From CBDDEC01 sp965226785 (lineage in GTDB: Bacteria > Chloroflexota > Dehalococcoidia > UBA2979), in the NCBI GenBank assembly GCA_965226785.1, contig CBDDEC010000002.1, forward strand, positions 186,001-250,000: 64,000 bases of DNA, read 5' to 3'. Under the pieces are notes generated by a model, which was not told where the DNA came from, searched no databases, and saw nothing but the letters and a program-made list of their open reading frames with translations. Positions 43,000 to 51,896 of this stretch are shown here, one piece after another (position 1 is the first letter of the stretch; each line of letters opens with the position of its first letter). The position numbers and the translations under genes are program-made.

Positions 43000-44280
43000 G
43001 ATGTGGAAGCCAACGAGATTTCGGGCCGGACTCAAATCGAAGCCGACGCAACACAGGACCTCTCCTCATTCAATCTGGACTTGCGAGGCTTAACGGTTAC
43101 GCAGGTTACCGTGGATGGCCTCCCAGCCGACCACTCTCGCACCGGATACGAGCTGACAATCGAGCCCGGTGCGCCGATCCCTGTAGGAACGACCTTCAAT
43201 GCCACGGTCTCTTACGAGGGTCAGCCTTCGACCAGCTATGCGCCTGGAACAAGTCTCCTAATCGGCTGGATAAACTACGGGACCGGGATAATCGCGTACG
43301 GCGAACCCTGGGGGGCGTCGCACTGGCTCCCGGTCAATGAGCATCCATCCGATAAAGCCTTGTACACCTTCATCATCACGGTGCCCGAGCCCTATGAAGC
43401 GGCCTCAAACGGTGAATTGACCAGTACGACCGACCACGGAGAGACTGTGACGTACGTATGGGAAAACGCCCATGAGATGGCCAGCTATCTGGCGTTCCTG
43501 GCGGTCGCACAGTTTGACGATGTCGTCCGTGAAAGTCCTGGGGGGATAACCGTCGTTGACTCGGTTGAAGCGTCGATTGACGAATCCGCAAGGCGTAGTC
43601 TCGATAGCGTCCCTTTGATAGTCGATTTTTTCAGTGAACTATTCGGGCCGTATCCATTCGAGTCCACCGGCTCCGTCGTCATTGACGAGGCGATTCCGCC
43701 GCTGGAAACCCAGCCCCGGCCCGTCTACGGGATCCGGGCCCTGGAGACTTTTGGCGACAGGTTGATAGCCCACGAGTTGGCGCACCAGTGGTTTGGGAAC
43801 CTGCTTACTCCCGCGTCGTGGCAGGACTTGTGGCTGAACGAGGGGTTCGCCACCTACGCCGAGTGGCTGTGGTTAGACCACAAGTCCGGCGGCGGCTGTT
43901 TCGAGCAGTTCTGGGAGATGGTCTGGCGACCTGTCTATGGGCCGCCGGCGAATCCCGACCCCGGCTCCCTTTTCAGCGGCGGCATCTATGAGAGAGGCGC
44001 AATGGCCCTTCACGCACTGCGCGGCGAAATCGGCGAGGAGGCGTTTTTCAAGATGCTGCGTGAGTATGTGTCCCGCCATGCCGGAGGCAACGTGACAACC
44101 GAGGATCTTGTCGCTGTGGCTGAGGAGATTGCAGGCAGGGATCTGGACGGCCTTTTCGATTCCTGGCTCTTCGGTGAAACCACTCCACCTCCGCCGGGAA
44201 TGAACAGCGGTCTGGGAAGTCAGACAGCGCCTTCCCCGGGTCGGGCTATTGGGGAGGGGTGTCCACGCGAACATCGGTGA
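43000..44280 (+). pseudogene. M1 metallopeptidase, N-terminally truncated duplicate
   Basis: This frame equals residues 96-520 of the peptidase at 32,907, including HELAHQWFGN and LNEGFATYAEW. The lipoprotein signal and first beta strands are missing. The frame opens at 42,976 within the reversed LLM sequence, so there is no natural start or secretion signal. Without export it cannot act as the parent does. Confidence 0.88.
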
Positions 44281-44294
44281 CAGCCTCGTGGTCC

Positions 44295-44392
44295 CTGTGG
44301 GGCACGAAAACCTCATCCGCCGTATCCGCGAGGCGCGCCGCTGACTCCGAAACGCTGAAATCATGGGCTGGATGGAATATTGTCGCCCCACG
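44295..44392 (+). mobile_element. MITE-2 copy (98 bp)
   Basis: This copy is identical to the one at 34,484 because it lies inside the duplicated segment. Its right end is the junction with the surface-protein gene. Confidence 0.8.
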
Positions 44393-45987
44393 GGTACCGG
44401 GCGGACCTGGGGCACCCCGAGATGCCGACCGAATACGAGCTCGAGCTGGACCACGGCGTGGACCTACCCCAGGACTCGTCGCTGGCTCCCCCATACAGCG
44501 CGCTCCGGACTTCCAGCGAGGTGGAGGTGGGGATCTGGGTGTCCGGCGACCTGCACAACGGTGACCGCGACGACAACCATCGGGTACAACTCCGCGAGGG
44601 CCACTGGTACCGCGTGCCCGTGTTCTTCGACTACGGACCTGAGGCGGACGGCGTTCTAGCGAATGCCGGTGCGGTTCAGATCAGAACCGCCCAAGGGAGC
44701 AGTCGGTGGAGCGATACCTCCCCGCACCTGTTCAGGGCATCGCAGACCGGGATTCACTACGTGAACGTCGCCAGGGCGGCAGACATCTCCACCATATACG
44801 CCACTCGGAATACCTACTACTTTCGGGAGGCAACCTACAAGTTCATGGTCGAGGACTTGGGCACCCTCGAGGTGGAAGGGGCAAGCACCTCGCAGGGCCA
44901 GGCCGCGAACAGCCCGGCGACGGGCTGGCCCGGCATCACCGGGACGGTGCGGGGCGGCGAGACGCTGATGGCGACCACGGACCGCATCGCGGACGAGGAC
45001 GGCCTGACGAACGCGGACTTCGCCTACCAGTGGGTGCGCCGCGACCTGGCGACCAACGCCGAGGCGGACATCGAGGGAGCGACCAGCTCCACCTACACCG
45101 TGACCGACGCCGACGAGGGCAAGGCCATCATGGTGCGGGTCACCTTCACCGACGACGCGGGCAACGACGAGTCGCTGACCAGCAACGCCTTGGTGTCCGC
45201 CCCGCCCCTCGTCATCCCCGACGAGGAGGAGACGCCGGAGTCCTCGGAGTCGCGTGAGGCGCAGGAGACCGCGGAGACGCCGCTGACGGCCGCCATCCAC
45301 GATGCGCCGGAGTCGCACGACGGGACGACGGACTTCACCTTCGAGCTGCGGTTCAGCGAGGAGCCCAAGGAAGGCTTCAGCTACAAGACGCTGCGGGACC
45401 ACGCGTTCACAGTGACGGGCGGCGAGGTGGCCGGGGCCCGGCGGCTGGACGGGGACAGCGACACCCCCAACATCCGCTGGGAGATCACCGTCAGCCCGGA
45501 CTCCGGCGGCGACGTGACGATCACTCTGCCCGTCACCGAGGACTGTGACGCCGACGGGGCCATCTGCGCCAACGGCGACAACGGCGATAAGAAGCTGTCC
45601 GGCCCGCTGGAGTTCACCGTCACAGGGCCTCCGCTGACGGCGAGCTTCGAGAGCTTCCCGGCGTCCCACACCGGCAGCAACTTCACCTTCAGGATCGCCT
45701 TCAGCGAGGACCTCAAGACGGACTTCAGCTACAAGACGCTGCGGGACCATGCGTTCACGGTGAAGGGCGGCGAGGTGGCCGGGGCCCGGCGGCTGGACGG
45801 GGACAGCGACACCCCCAACATCCGCTGGGAGATCACCGTCAGCCCGGACTCCGGCGGCGACGTGACGATCACTCTGCCCGTCACCGAGGACTGTGACGCC
45901 GACGGGGCCATCTGCGCCAACGGCGCCAACGGCGACAAGAAGCTGTCCAACCGCCTGGAGCGCACCGTCAGCGGGCCGGGCGGCTAG
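44393..45987 (+). pseudogene. Cell-surface repeat protein, N-terminally truncated
   Basis: The frame runs in from MITE-2 (an ATG at 44,380 lies in the MITE itself), so the signal peptide is lost. The 530 residues start with a PPC/Ig-like region (EVGIWVSGDLHNGDRDDNHR) and a TNADFAYQWVRRDLATNAEA segment of the kind repeated in marine Chloroflexota surface proteins. Two nearly identical beta domains follow (SYKTLRDHAFTV...VTEDCDADGAICANG), 116 residues apart. The C-terminus (NRLERTVSGPGG) has no anchor. Such proteins are adhesive or structural; function here is unknown. Confidence 0.75.
45376..45948 (+). repeat. Two tandem coding repeats, 348-bp period
   Basis: Bases 45,376-45,600 and 45,724-45,948 are almost identical (start TTCAGCTACAAGACGCTGCG) and encode the two last domains of the surface protein. 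They differ in only a few positions (ACC/AAG, GACAAC/GCCAAC), which points to a recent intragenic duplication or gene conversion. Confidence 0.85.
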
Positions 45988-46008
45988 GCCGACGCCCCGG
46001 GGCCTGGC

Positions 46009-46480
46009 CAGTGGCGTATCGCGCAGCGGGTAGCGAAGGATCGGGTGATCTCCACCGTTGATCCCGAAGCGCGCCATGCTCACAAAACCCGTCGGGCTTA
46101 CCGCGACGGCTTCAAAGGCCATGTCGCCGCGGAGCCCGAAACGGGGTTGATCACCGCGTGTGACATCGGGCCAGGCAACGAAGGTGACACCATCGTTGCT
46201 GCCGGTGTGATCGCCGATGAACCAGCCGGAACCGAGATACTGGGCGATAGCGGATACTCCGCTGGCGAGTTCCGGGCCCATCTCCAAAACCGTGACATGC
46301 ACCCGGTGATCAAACCACAACCGCTACGACCCGCCGTTGACGGCGGGTTCACTCTCGATGACTTCACCATCAACACTGCCGCCGGCACCGTGACCTGCCC
46401 TGAGAACATCACCGTTGCCATCACTCCAGCAGGAGCCGCCCGATTCGCAGGGAAGGGCACTGCCGAACTTGTCCGGTTCA
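46009..46480 (+). pseudogene. IS1182/IS4-type transposase, catalytic-region fragment
   Basis: The residues DRVISTVDPEARHAHKTRRA, YRDGFKGHVAAEPETGLITA and ILGDSGYSAGEFRAHL, followed by CPENITVAITPAG, form the DDE_Tnp_1 part of IS1182-type transposases around the second Asp (LGDSGY). The N-terminal part and the last Glu region are lost. Confidence 0.75.
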
Positions 46481-46518
46481 GCACCTCTGTTTCGGGTTGG
46501 GATCGAAAATACTGGGGG

Positions 46519-46600
46519 GATGCAGGGTTCGTCTGTTCCTGATCGTGAGTTGTTGGATGCGGCGGCGTTGTGTGCGCATTTGGTGCCGGAGGGATCGCCG
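46519..46600 (+). pseudogene. IS1182-type transposase, N-terminal fragment
   Basis: ATG 46,519 starts MQGSSVPDRELLDAAALCAH followed by LVPEGS. This is the typical opening of another IS1182 subgroup. After 27 residues the recombinase module copy B begins (46,596). Confidence 0.65.
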
Positions 46601-47690
46601 TGACGCAGTCCCGCTGGGCCAGCCCTTCGATCAGGCGTGCGCCGATCGCGTCCGCGGGCACGTCCGATCCCCAGTCGTACGGCAGGGCGCGGGCCAGGAG
46701 AGGGTGTAGTGCGGCATCTCGGCTCCTTCCGCTGGTCCGTGGTCTTAGCTCGCGCCCCGCCGAGTGGCAAGTCTCCCCCGCGACTTGACGCCCGCCCGCC
46801 GACGAGCGTCCATGTCCCCATGCCCGCCCCCACCACGCTCTCGGAGCTGATCGCCCTCTACCTCGCCCGCTGCCGGATCGAGGGGCTCTCGCCACGCACC
46901 CAGTGCGCCTACAGCGAAACGCTGGCCCGGTTCCAGCGCAGCGTCGCCGCGCAGGGGCTGCCCGATGAGGCCGCGGCCGTCGAGACCGCGACCGTGATCC
47001 GCTACTGCGAGACCTTTCAGGCCCGCCGGCCCGCCACCCGCCATCGCTACTTCCGCGAGGTGCGCTGCTTCTTCAACTGGTGCGTGGCCGCCGGCTTCCT
47101 CGACCACACGCCGTTCCGCGGCCTGCGCAACGTCCGCCTCCCGTCCGAGGTCGTACAGCCCTTCCGCCCCGCCGAGCTCGCGCGCCTGGTGGCGGCGTGC
47201 GATCCCGCCACCGCCGTCGGGCGGCGCGATGCCGCCGTGGTGCTGCTCTTCCTCGACACCGGCATCCGCTGCGCCGAGCTGAGCGCGCTCGACCTGGCCG
47301 ACTGCGACCTCCCCCGCGGCCGCCTGCTGATTCGCCACGGCCAGGGCAACAAGCAACGCGTCGTCCCCTTCGCCCGCCGCTGCCGGGCCGCGCTCGAGGC
47401 CTACCTCGCCGTCCGCGGGCCGACGGCGGGCCCGCTCGTGTGGGCCGTCACCGGGCCCGGCCAGCTGCGGCCCGGCGTGCGGCTCCAGCCCAACGGCCTC
47501 AAGCAGCTGCTCCGCCGCCGCGGACGCGCCGCCCACGTGCCCCGCTGCCACGCCCACCGCTTTCGCCATACCTTCGCGACCTGGGCCATCCAGCAGGACG
47601 CCCGCGAACTCGACGTCCAGCACTTGCTCGGCCACGCCGGCCCCGAGATGGTGCGCCGCTACACCGCCAGCTACCGCGCCGAGGACGCCG
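46596..47690 (+). repeat. Duplicated recombinase module, copy B
   Basis: It repeats 28,535-29,620 with scattered substitutions and without the extra 8-bp unit, so its recombinase frame is intact. Confidence 0.8.
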
Positions 47691-47767
47691 CCCGCCGCCA
47701 CGCGCGCTTCTCGCCCGCCGATCAGATGCTCAGGGCATCCGCGTTCGGCGAACCCGCGCCCCGCTAG
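46820..47767 (+). CDS. Tyrosine recombinase/integrase
   Basis: The 315-residue protein starts at ATG 46,820. The SAM-like core-binding domain covers residues 1-95 (SELIALYLARCRIEGLSPRT, RHRYFREVRCFFNWCVAAGF). The catalytic domain has Arg I (LDTGIRCAELSALDLADCDL), a beta-hairpin Lys (HGQGNKQRVVPFA), H-x-x-R (HAHRFRHTFATWAIQQDARE), the second His (LLGHAGPEMVRR) and the nucleophile Tyr (RRYTASY). It closes with FSPADQML. It is the only intact copy of three. A tRNA-Gly 3' half stands 100 bases downstream, its probable attachment site, and the DISARM operon follows. Confidence 0.92.
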   Translation: MPAPTTLSELIALYLARCRIEGLSPRTQCAYSETLARFQRSVAAQGLPDEAAAVETATVIRYCETFQARRPATRHRYFREVRCFFNWCVAAGFLDHTPFRGLRNVRLPSEVVQPFRPAELARLVAACDPATAVGRRDAAVVLLFLDTGIRCAELSALDLADCDLPRGRLLIRHGQGNKQRVVPFARRCRAALEAYLAVRGPTAGPLVWAVTGPGQLRPGVRLQPNGLKQLLRRRGRAAHVPRCHAHRFRHTFATWAIQQDARELDVQHLLGHAGPEMVRRYTASYRAEDAARRHARFSPADQMLRASAFGEPAPR

Positions 47768-47867
47768 CCCCCCCAGCCTGTGTTGGCCCTGAAGCTGCAC
47801 TGCAGTTTCCTCTTCTGGGAGCCCGCCCAATTCCGCCGCTCCGCGGTCTGCGAACCGACTGCAGATG

Positions 47868-47913
47868 CTTCCCAAGCAGAGGGTCGAGGGTTCGAATCCC
47901 TTCTCCCGCTCCA
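47868..47913 (+). other. attachment site: 3' half of tRNA-Gly(CCC), second copy
   Basis: These 46 bases are identical to 30,775-30,820 (TTCCCAAGCAGAGGGTCGAG through the T-arm to CTCCA). The upstream bases cannot form the 5' half of the anticodon stem (TCTGC needed), so this is a core duplicate, not a working tRNA. Confidence 0.85.
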
Positions 47914-47931
47914 GACCGCGCATATAGAGGT

Positions 47932-48145
47932 TGTGAGGTTCCGGTAGCTAGGCGACACCCTGGCGCCGGTACCTGCACGACACTTCGCGGACGCGGCTCC
48001 GGTACGCAGGCGACACTGGCTCCGGTAGCCGGGCGACACCTGGCTTCTCTTCCTGGTCCTGCTCGAGGGCCCCTCCCGGTGGACGATCCCGTCCGCAGCG
48101 GAGGAGGCCGCCATGCTGGTGGAGTTGGGGCTCGTGGAACAGCGG
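47932..48145 (+). mobile_element. IS481 left-end fragment (214 bp)
   Basis: It starts TGTGAGGTTCCGGTAGCTAG and matches the first 214 bases of the element at 30,839 up to GTGGAACAGCGG in the transposase gene. It is then replaced by other sequence. Confidence 0.88.
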
Positions 48146-48430
48146 CGCAGGCGCTAGAAACGCTGCTGGTACGTGAGTGCGTGGCGCACCGGCGGCCGCC
48201 GCCGGACGTGCCCGCGGTGGCGGCCGCTCGTGAGGAACTGCGCGCCGACCACCTCGGCGACGTCGGTCGCTGGCTCGAGACGGCGATCGTGGCGGACGAC
48301 CAACACCGGCTCTCCACGGACGCGCTCTGGGAGGCGGCGCTCAAGACGACCGGCGAGCAGCCGGGCACCGACAAGGCGTGGGGTGTTGGGCGGCGCCAGA
48401 TCGTGGACCTGGTGAAGCAGCTCGCGTTAT
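48146..48430 (+). pseudogene. Unrecognised phage-like fragment
   Basis: The translation QALETLLVRECVAHRRPPPD, REELRADHLGDVGRWLETAI, HRLSTDALWEAALKTTGEQP and GTDKAWGVGRRQIVDLVKQL looks like genuine protein. It resembles the winged-helix C-termini of phage/plasmid primase-helicases, but I cannot be sure. Both ends are missing. The following 260 bases up to the DISARM start hold no gene and presumably contain its promoter. Confidence 0.4.
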
Positions 48431-48692
48431 GTCCACACAGTAAGCGCAGGGGGAGGGAGAGCGTGGGTGCGGGCTGGAGCCGCTATGACCGCTCGTCCCC
48501 GTAAGGCCGTCGGGGGCATGTCGTCAATCACGCCGAGCGAACGATTTCGAAACTCCGCGAACCGCCCCTGACCGCATCTATGCATCGCTTCGCATCGCTG
48601 CAGTATCGGGAGCGCGGAACGCGCTCTATTCTCAACGTGATGTCGCTTTCAGATGCAATGCTGGGCACTAGGCGTACCGCGAGGTGGGCCGC

Positions 48693-51600
48693 GTGACGAC
48701 AATCGAGTCGGAGCGCGCAGTTGCGGTGCCTGAACAGGGAAACCTTGTTCGTGTGAGGGACCGCTATTGGGTGGTCGAGTCTGTGCGTCAGTCGTCGCGT
48801 CCAGCGGACGCAATGAATCCGGATGGACGGACACGGCACCACCTGGTGGATCTTGCCCCGATCGACGACAAGGGGAGCTCAGCGTCGCTGAGCGTCTTCT
48901 GGGAGATCGAGCCGGGCACGGAGATTCGTCCGCAGTCCGAGCTTCCCGACCCCAGAGAAGGCGTGGACGAGCCGGAGGTATTCGCCGGATTCCTCGATGC
49001 CGTGCGGTGGGGAGCCATTGCCTCGGCGGATCCTAGCGCGTTCCAATCGCCGTTCCGGGCAGGCATCGATATCGAGGACTACCAGCTCCTGCCGCTGGTG
49101 AGGGCTCTGAGGATGCCCCGCGTGAACTTGCTGATCGCCGATGACGTGGGCCTGGGCAAGACCGTCGAGGCAGGCCTAATCACACAGGAGCTCGTGCTCC
49201 GCAACCAGGCCCAGAGGATCCTCGTGGTCTGCCCGCCGAGCCTCTGCCGGAAATGGCAGCGGGAAATGCGCGAGCAGTTCGGCCTCAGTTTCGAAATCGT
49301 CGATACCGACCACGTCCACCGACTGAGACGGGAGCGCGGGGTCGGCATCAACCCGTTCCGGTCCCATCCGCGACTCATCGTGTCGATGGAGTGGATCAAG
49401 TTCGAGTCCCAGATGCGCTGGTTCGATGAGTTTCTCCCGCCGGATCCCAACATCTATCCGCGAGAGTTCGACCTGCTCATCGTGGACGAGGCACACCGCA
49501 TTGCCCCGTCCGCCGTCGGCAAATACGCCAGGGATTCGCTCCGCACGAAGGTGATGCGACGCCTGGCGCCGCACTTCGAGCATCGCCTGTTCCTGACGGC
49601 GACGCCGCACAACGGCTACCCCGAGTCGTTCCAGGCGCTACTTGAGATGCTCGATCCAAACCGCTTCACCAAGGGCGTGCCTCCGAGCGCTCGCGAGCGC
49701 GACGCCGTGATGGTGCGCCGCCTGAAGTCGCACTTGCGGATCGTGCTGCCTGACGGTGAACAGCGTTTCCCGCAGCGGACGATCGCTGCCATCGAGGTGG
49801 CGTTCCCCCCCGAGGAACAGGAGTTGTTCGACCTGTTAGACCGCTATGCGGTTCTGCGAACGAGTTCCGCCAGTACCCCGGCTGAGCGCGCGGCATCGAG
49901 GTTCGTTGCGCTGCTGCTCAAGAAGCGGCTGCTGTCTTCGCCCGCCGCGTTCAAGCACACGCTCGATCAGCACATGAAGACGCTCGACTCCGCCTCGCAC
50001 CGGCGGATCACGGAGCGATTGGTGCATGAGGCCGCAGCAGCGCTGGAAGATGAGGCAGACGACACCGCTGTGGTGTCCGGGCAGGAGCAGGAGGCACTGG
50101 CCCTGGTCGCCGGCGCCCTTGCAGGCGGTGACGCGACTCAGAAGCGAGAGATGCCGGTTGGGACGCGCGGCGCTGCAGCGAGCACTGATGCGGCTGCGCC
50201 GCTCCTCGATCACATGCGCGCGCTGGCCGACGAACGCTACCGCCGGGCGGACGCCAGGGCGACTCGGCTCATGGATTGGATCGAGGCGACCTGTTTCCCG
50301 AACGGCGAGTGGAACAACGAGCGAGTCATAGTCTTCACGGAGTACCGGGCCACGCTCGACTACCTGGACGAAATACTCACAGCCCCACACCCCGGGTGGC
50401 CCTCCATGTCCGGGCGGGTCGAGGTGTTCCACGGGAGCCTCGATGCCGAGGAGCGCGAGCGGATCATCCGAGAGTTCAACTACAACGCGCTGAAGACCAG
50501 CGTGCGGGTGCTGCTCGCCACCGATGCCGCCTCGGAGGGCATCGACCTGCACCTGGCATGCCACCGTCTCGTGCACATGGAGGTGCCGTTCAATCCGAAC
50601 CGGATGGAGCAGCGAAACGGACGGATCGACCGGTACGGCCAGAGGTCCGGCACGGTCGACATCTTCCACTTCGCCTCGGCCGCCGGGGAAGACCACGCCC
50701 TTGGCCATGACCACTCGTTCCTGTCGCGCCTGGCCGAGAAGGTCAACGACATTCGCGACGACCTCGGTTCGGTGTCGTCGGTGCTGGCCGAACGTGTCGA
50801 GGCGCGCATGCTCCGCGATGGGAATCCTGGCCTCGACGTAGACGGTCTCATCACGGAATGGCACGACCGGGCCAGCACCGATCTGGAACGGCTCAAGCAA
50901 GCGTTCGCCGCCGATATCGCCCGCGTCCGCGAGCAGTACCGGACCAGCGTCGAAGAACTCGAGTTGACCCCTGCGAGCGTGCAGCGGGCTGTCGAGGTCG
51001 CGCTGCGAATGGAGAATCAACCACCGCTACGCCCCTCAACACTTGAGCGCGCAGGCAGCTCGGTGCAGGTATTCGAGGTCGACGACCTCGCCGGCACGTG
51101 GGGCGAGACGCTCGTCGGGTTGCGAAACGAGGTCGAGGACTTCCGCCTGCCCGTAACGTTCGACCCGGAGATCGCGAACGGCCAACACGACGTTGCCTAC
51201 CTGCATGTGGGGCACCCGCTGGTCGCGCGCTGCCTGCGGACCCTGAGAGCGCAGGTCTGGGGTGCGGCCGTGGACCGCAAGATCAACCGGGTCGCCGTAA
51301 GGTACGCCGCCGTCACCGAGCCCATCGCGGTCGCGCACGCCCGTATCGTCGTGAACGGCGCCGACGGGGCGACGCTCGACGAGGTCATTGAACCCGCCGC
51401 TGTTCGAGTGGGCGGACGCCAGGGACGGCTCAACGTCGGCGAGACCCGCGCGGCCGTCGCATCCGCCGGCTCACAACCCGTGCCGGACCATGTGCGCGAC
51501 CTGTACGCCGACCAATGGGGCCGCGTGCGGACGCCTCTCCAGGACGCGCTGGAGGCCCGCGCCCAGGAGGTGCGCGCGCAGCGCAGCCGGAGGATGGATG

Positions 51601-51896
51601 CCAAGCGTACGACTGAGGAACAGCGCCTGAGAGGTACGCTCACCGACCTCCAGTCGAGCATCCAGCGCCGCCTCGACGAGCTCGAGCAATCCGAGCACGT
51701 GGAGCAGTTGCGCCTGTTCGATATGGGTGAGCGCCAGCAGTTCGAGGTCGATGTGCAAGCGCTGCGCGACCGCATCGAGCGGATCGGAGACGACATCGAC
51801 CAGGAAGTCGAGAACCTCCGGCGCCGCTACGCGGTGCGAGACGTCAACTGGTTCCCGGTCGGGGTCGAGTTCCTCATCCCCGAGGACGATCGCTAG
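48693..51896 (+). CDS. drmD: DISARM class 1 helicase DrmD (SNF2-like)
   Basis: This 1,067-residue superfamily-2 helicase/translocase is the signature gene of class 1 DISARM. GTG 48,693 is chosen over GTG 48,684 because GAGGTGG lies 7 bases before it. ATPase lobe 1 has NLLIADDVGLGKTVEAGLIT (Walker A, K156), DLLIVDEAHRIAP (DEAH 265-268) and FLTATPHNG. Lobe 2 has VIVFTEYRATLDYLDEIL and LLATDAASEGIDLHLA, then NRMEQRNGRIDRYGQ (arginine finger). A long coiled C-terminus (about 950-1,050) follows. It shares one base (TAGTG) with drmMI, so the operon is tightly coupled. DrmD is thought to act with the other Drm proteins on incoming phage DNA; its exact step is not settled. No disruption is seen. Confidence 0.92.
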   Translation: MTTIESERAVAVPEQGNLVRVRDRYWVVESVRQSSRPADAMNPDGRTRHHLVDLAPIDDKGSSASLSVFWEIEPGTEIRPQSELPDPREGVDEPEVFAGFLDAVRWGAIASADPSAFQSPFRAGIDIEDYQLLPLVRALRMPRVNLLIADDVGLGKTVEAGLITQELVLRNQAQRILVVCPPSLCRKWQREMREQFGLSFEIVDTDHVHRLRRERGVGINPFRSHPRLIVSMEWIKFESQMRWFDEFLPPDPNIYPREFDLLIVDEAHRIAPSAVGKYARDSLRTKVMRRLAPHFEHRLFLTATPHNGYPESFQALLEMLDPNRFTKGVPPSARERDAVMVRRLKSHLRIVLPDGEQRFPQRTIAAIEVAFPPEEQELFDLLDRYAVLRTSSASTPAERAASRFVALLLKKRLLSSPAAFKHTLDQHMKTLDSASHRRITERLVHEAAAALEDEADDTAVVSGQEQEALALVAGALAGGDATQKREMPVGTRGAAASTDAAAPLLDHMRALADERYRRADARATRLMDWIEATCFPNGEWNNERVIVFTEYRATLDYLDEILTAPHPGWPSMSGRVEVFHGSLDAEERERIIREFNYNALKTSVRVLLATDAASEGIDLHLACHRLVHMEVPFNPNRMEQRNGRIDRYGQRSGTVDIFHFASAAGEDHALGHDHSFLSRLAEKVNDIRDDLGSVSSVLAERVEARMLRDGNPGLDVDGLITEWHDRASTDLERLKQAFAADIARVREQYRTSVEELELTPASVQRAVEVALRMENQPPLRPSTLERAGSSVQVFEVDDLAGTWGETLVGLRNEVEDFRLPVTFDPEIANGQHDVAYLHVGHPLVARCLRTLRAQVWGAAVDRKINRVAVRYAAVTEPIAVAHARIVVNGADGATLDEVIEPAAVRVGGRQGRLNVGETRAAVASAGSQPVPDHVRDLYADQWGRVRTPLQDALEARAQEVRAQRSRRMDAKRTTEEQRLRGTLTDLQSSIQRRLDELEQSEHVEQLRLFDMGERQQFEVDVQALRDRIERIGDDIDQEVENLRRRYAVRDVNWFPVGVEFLIPEDDR

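Larger units (their letters stand above)
43000..44392 (+). repeat. 1,393-bp perfect duplication of 33,189-34,581
   Basis: I see no difference between 43,000-44,392 and 33,189-34,581 when reading them side by side. The segment covers most of the M1 peptidase gene, its downstream spacer and MITE-2, and it ends exactly at the MITE-2 terminus. It has replaced the 5' half of the LLM gene. Confidence 0.92.

Noticed and set aside
44656..46320. A 554-residue minus-strand frame opposite the surface protein
   Set aside because: It mirrors the repeats of the plus-strand gene and has no domain character.
30775..47913. Reading the 17 kb between the two tRNA-Gly cores as one integrated element
   Set aside because: The content is mostly ordinary chromosomal genes and the vWA gene half. 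The cores each lie on the right side of their own recombinase, which fits two separate modules better.
47080..48504. A long plus-strand frame across the recombinase, att site and IS481 fragment
   Set aside because: Its first two thirds are a shadow of the recombinase gene. Only the last part (from 48,146) looks like real protein.
48431..48692. A defined promoter or operator for DISARM
   Set aside because: I found no convincing -35/-10 pair or palindrome. TATTCT near 48,631 is too weak to claim.
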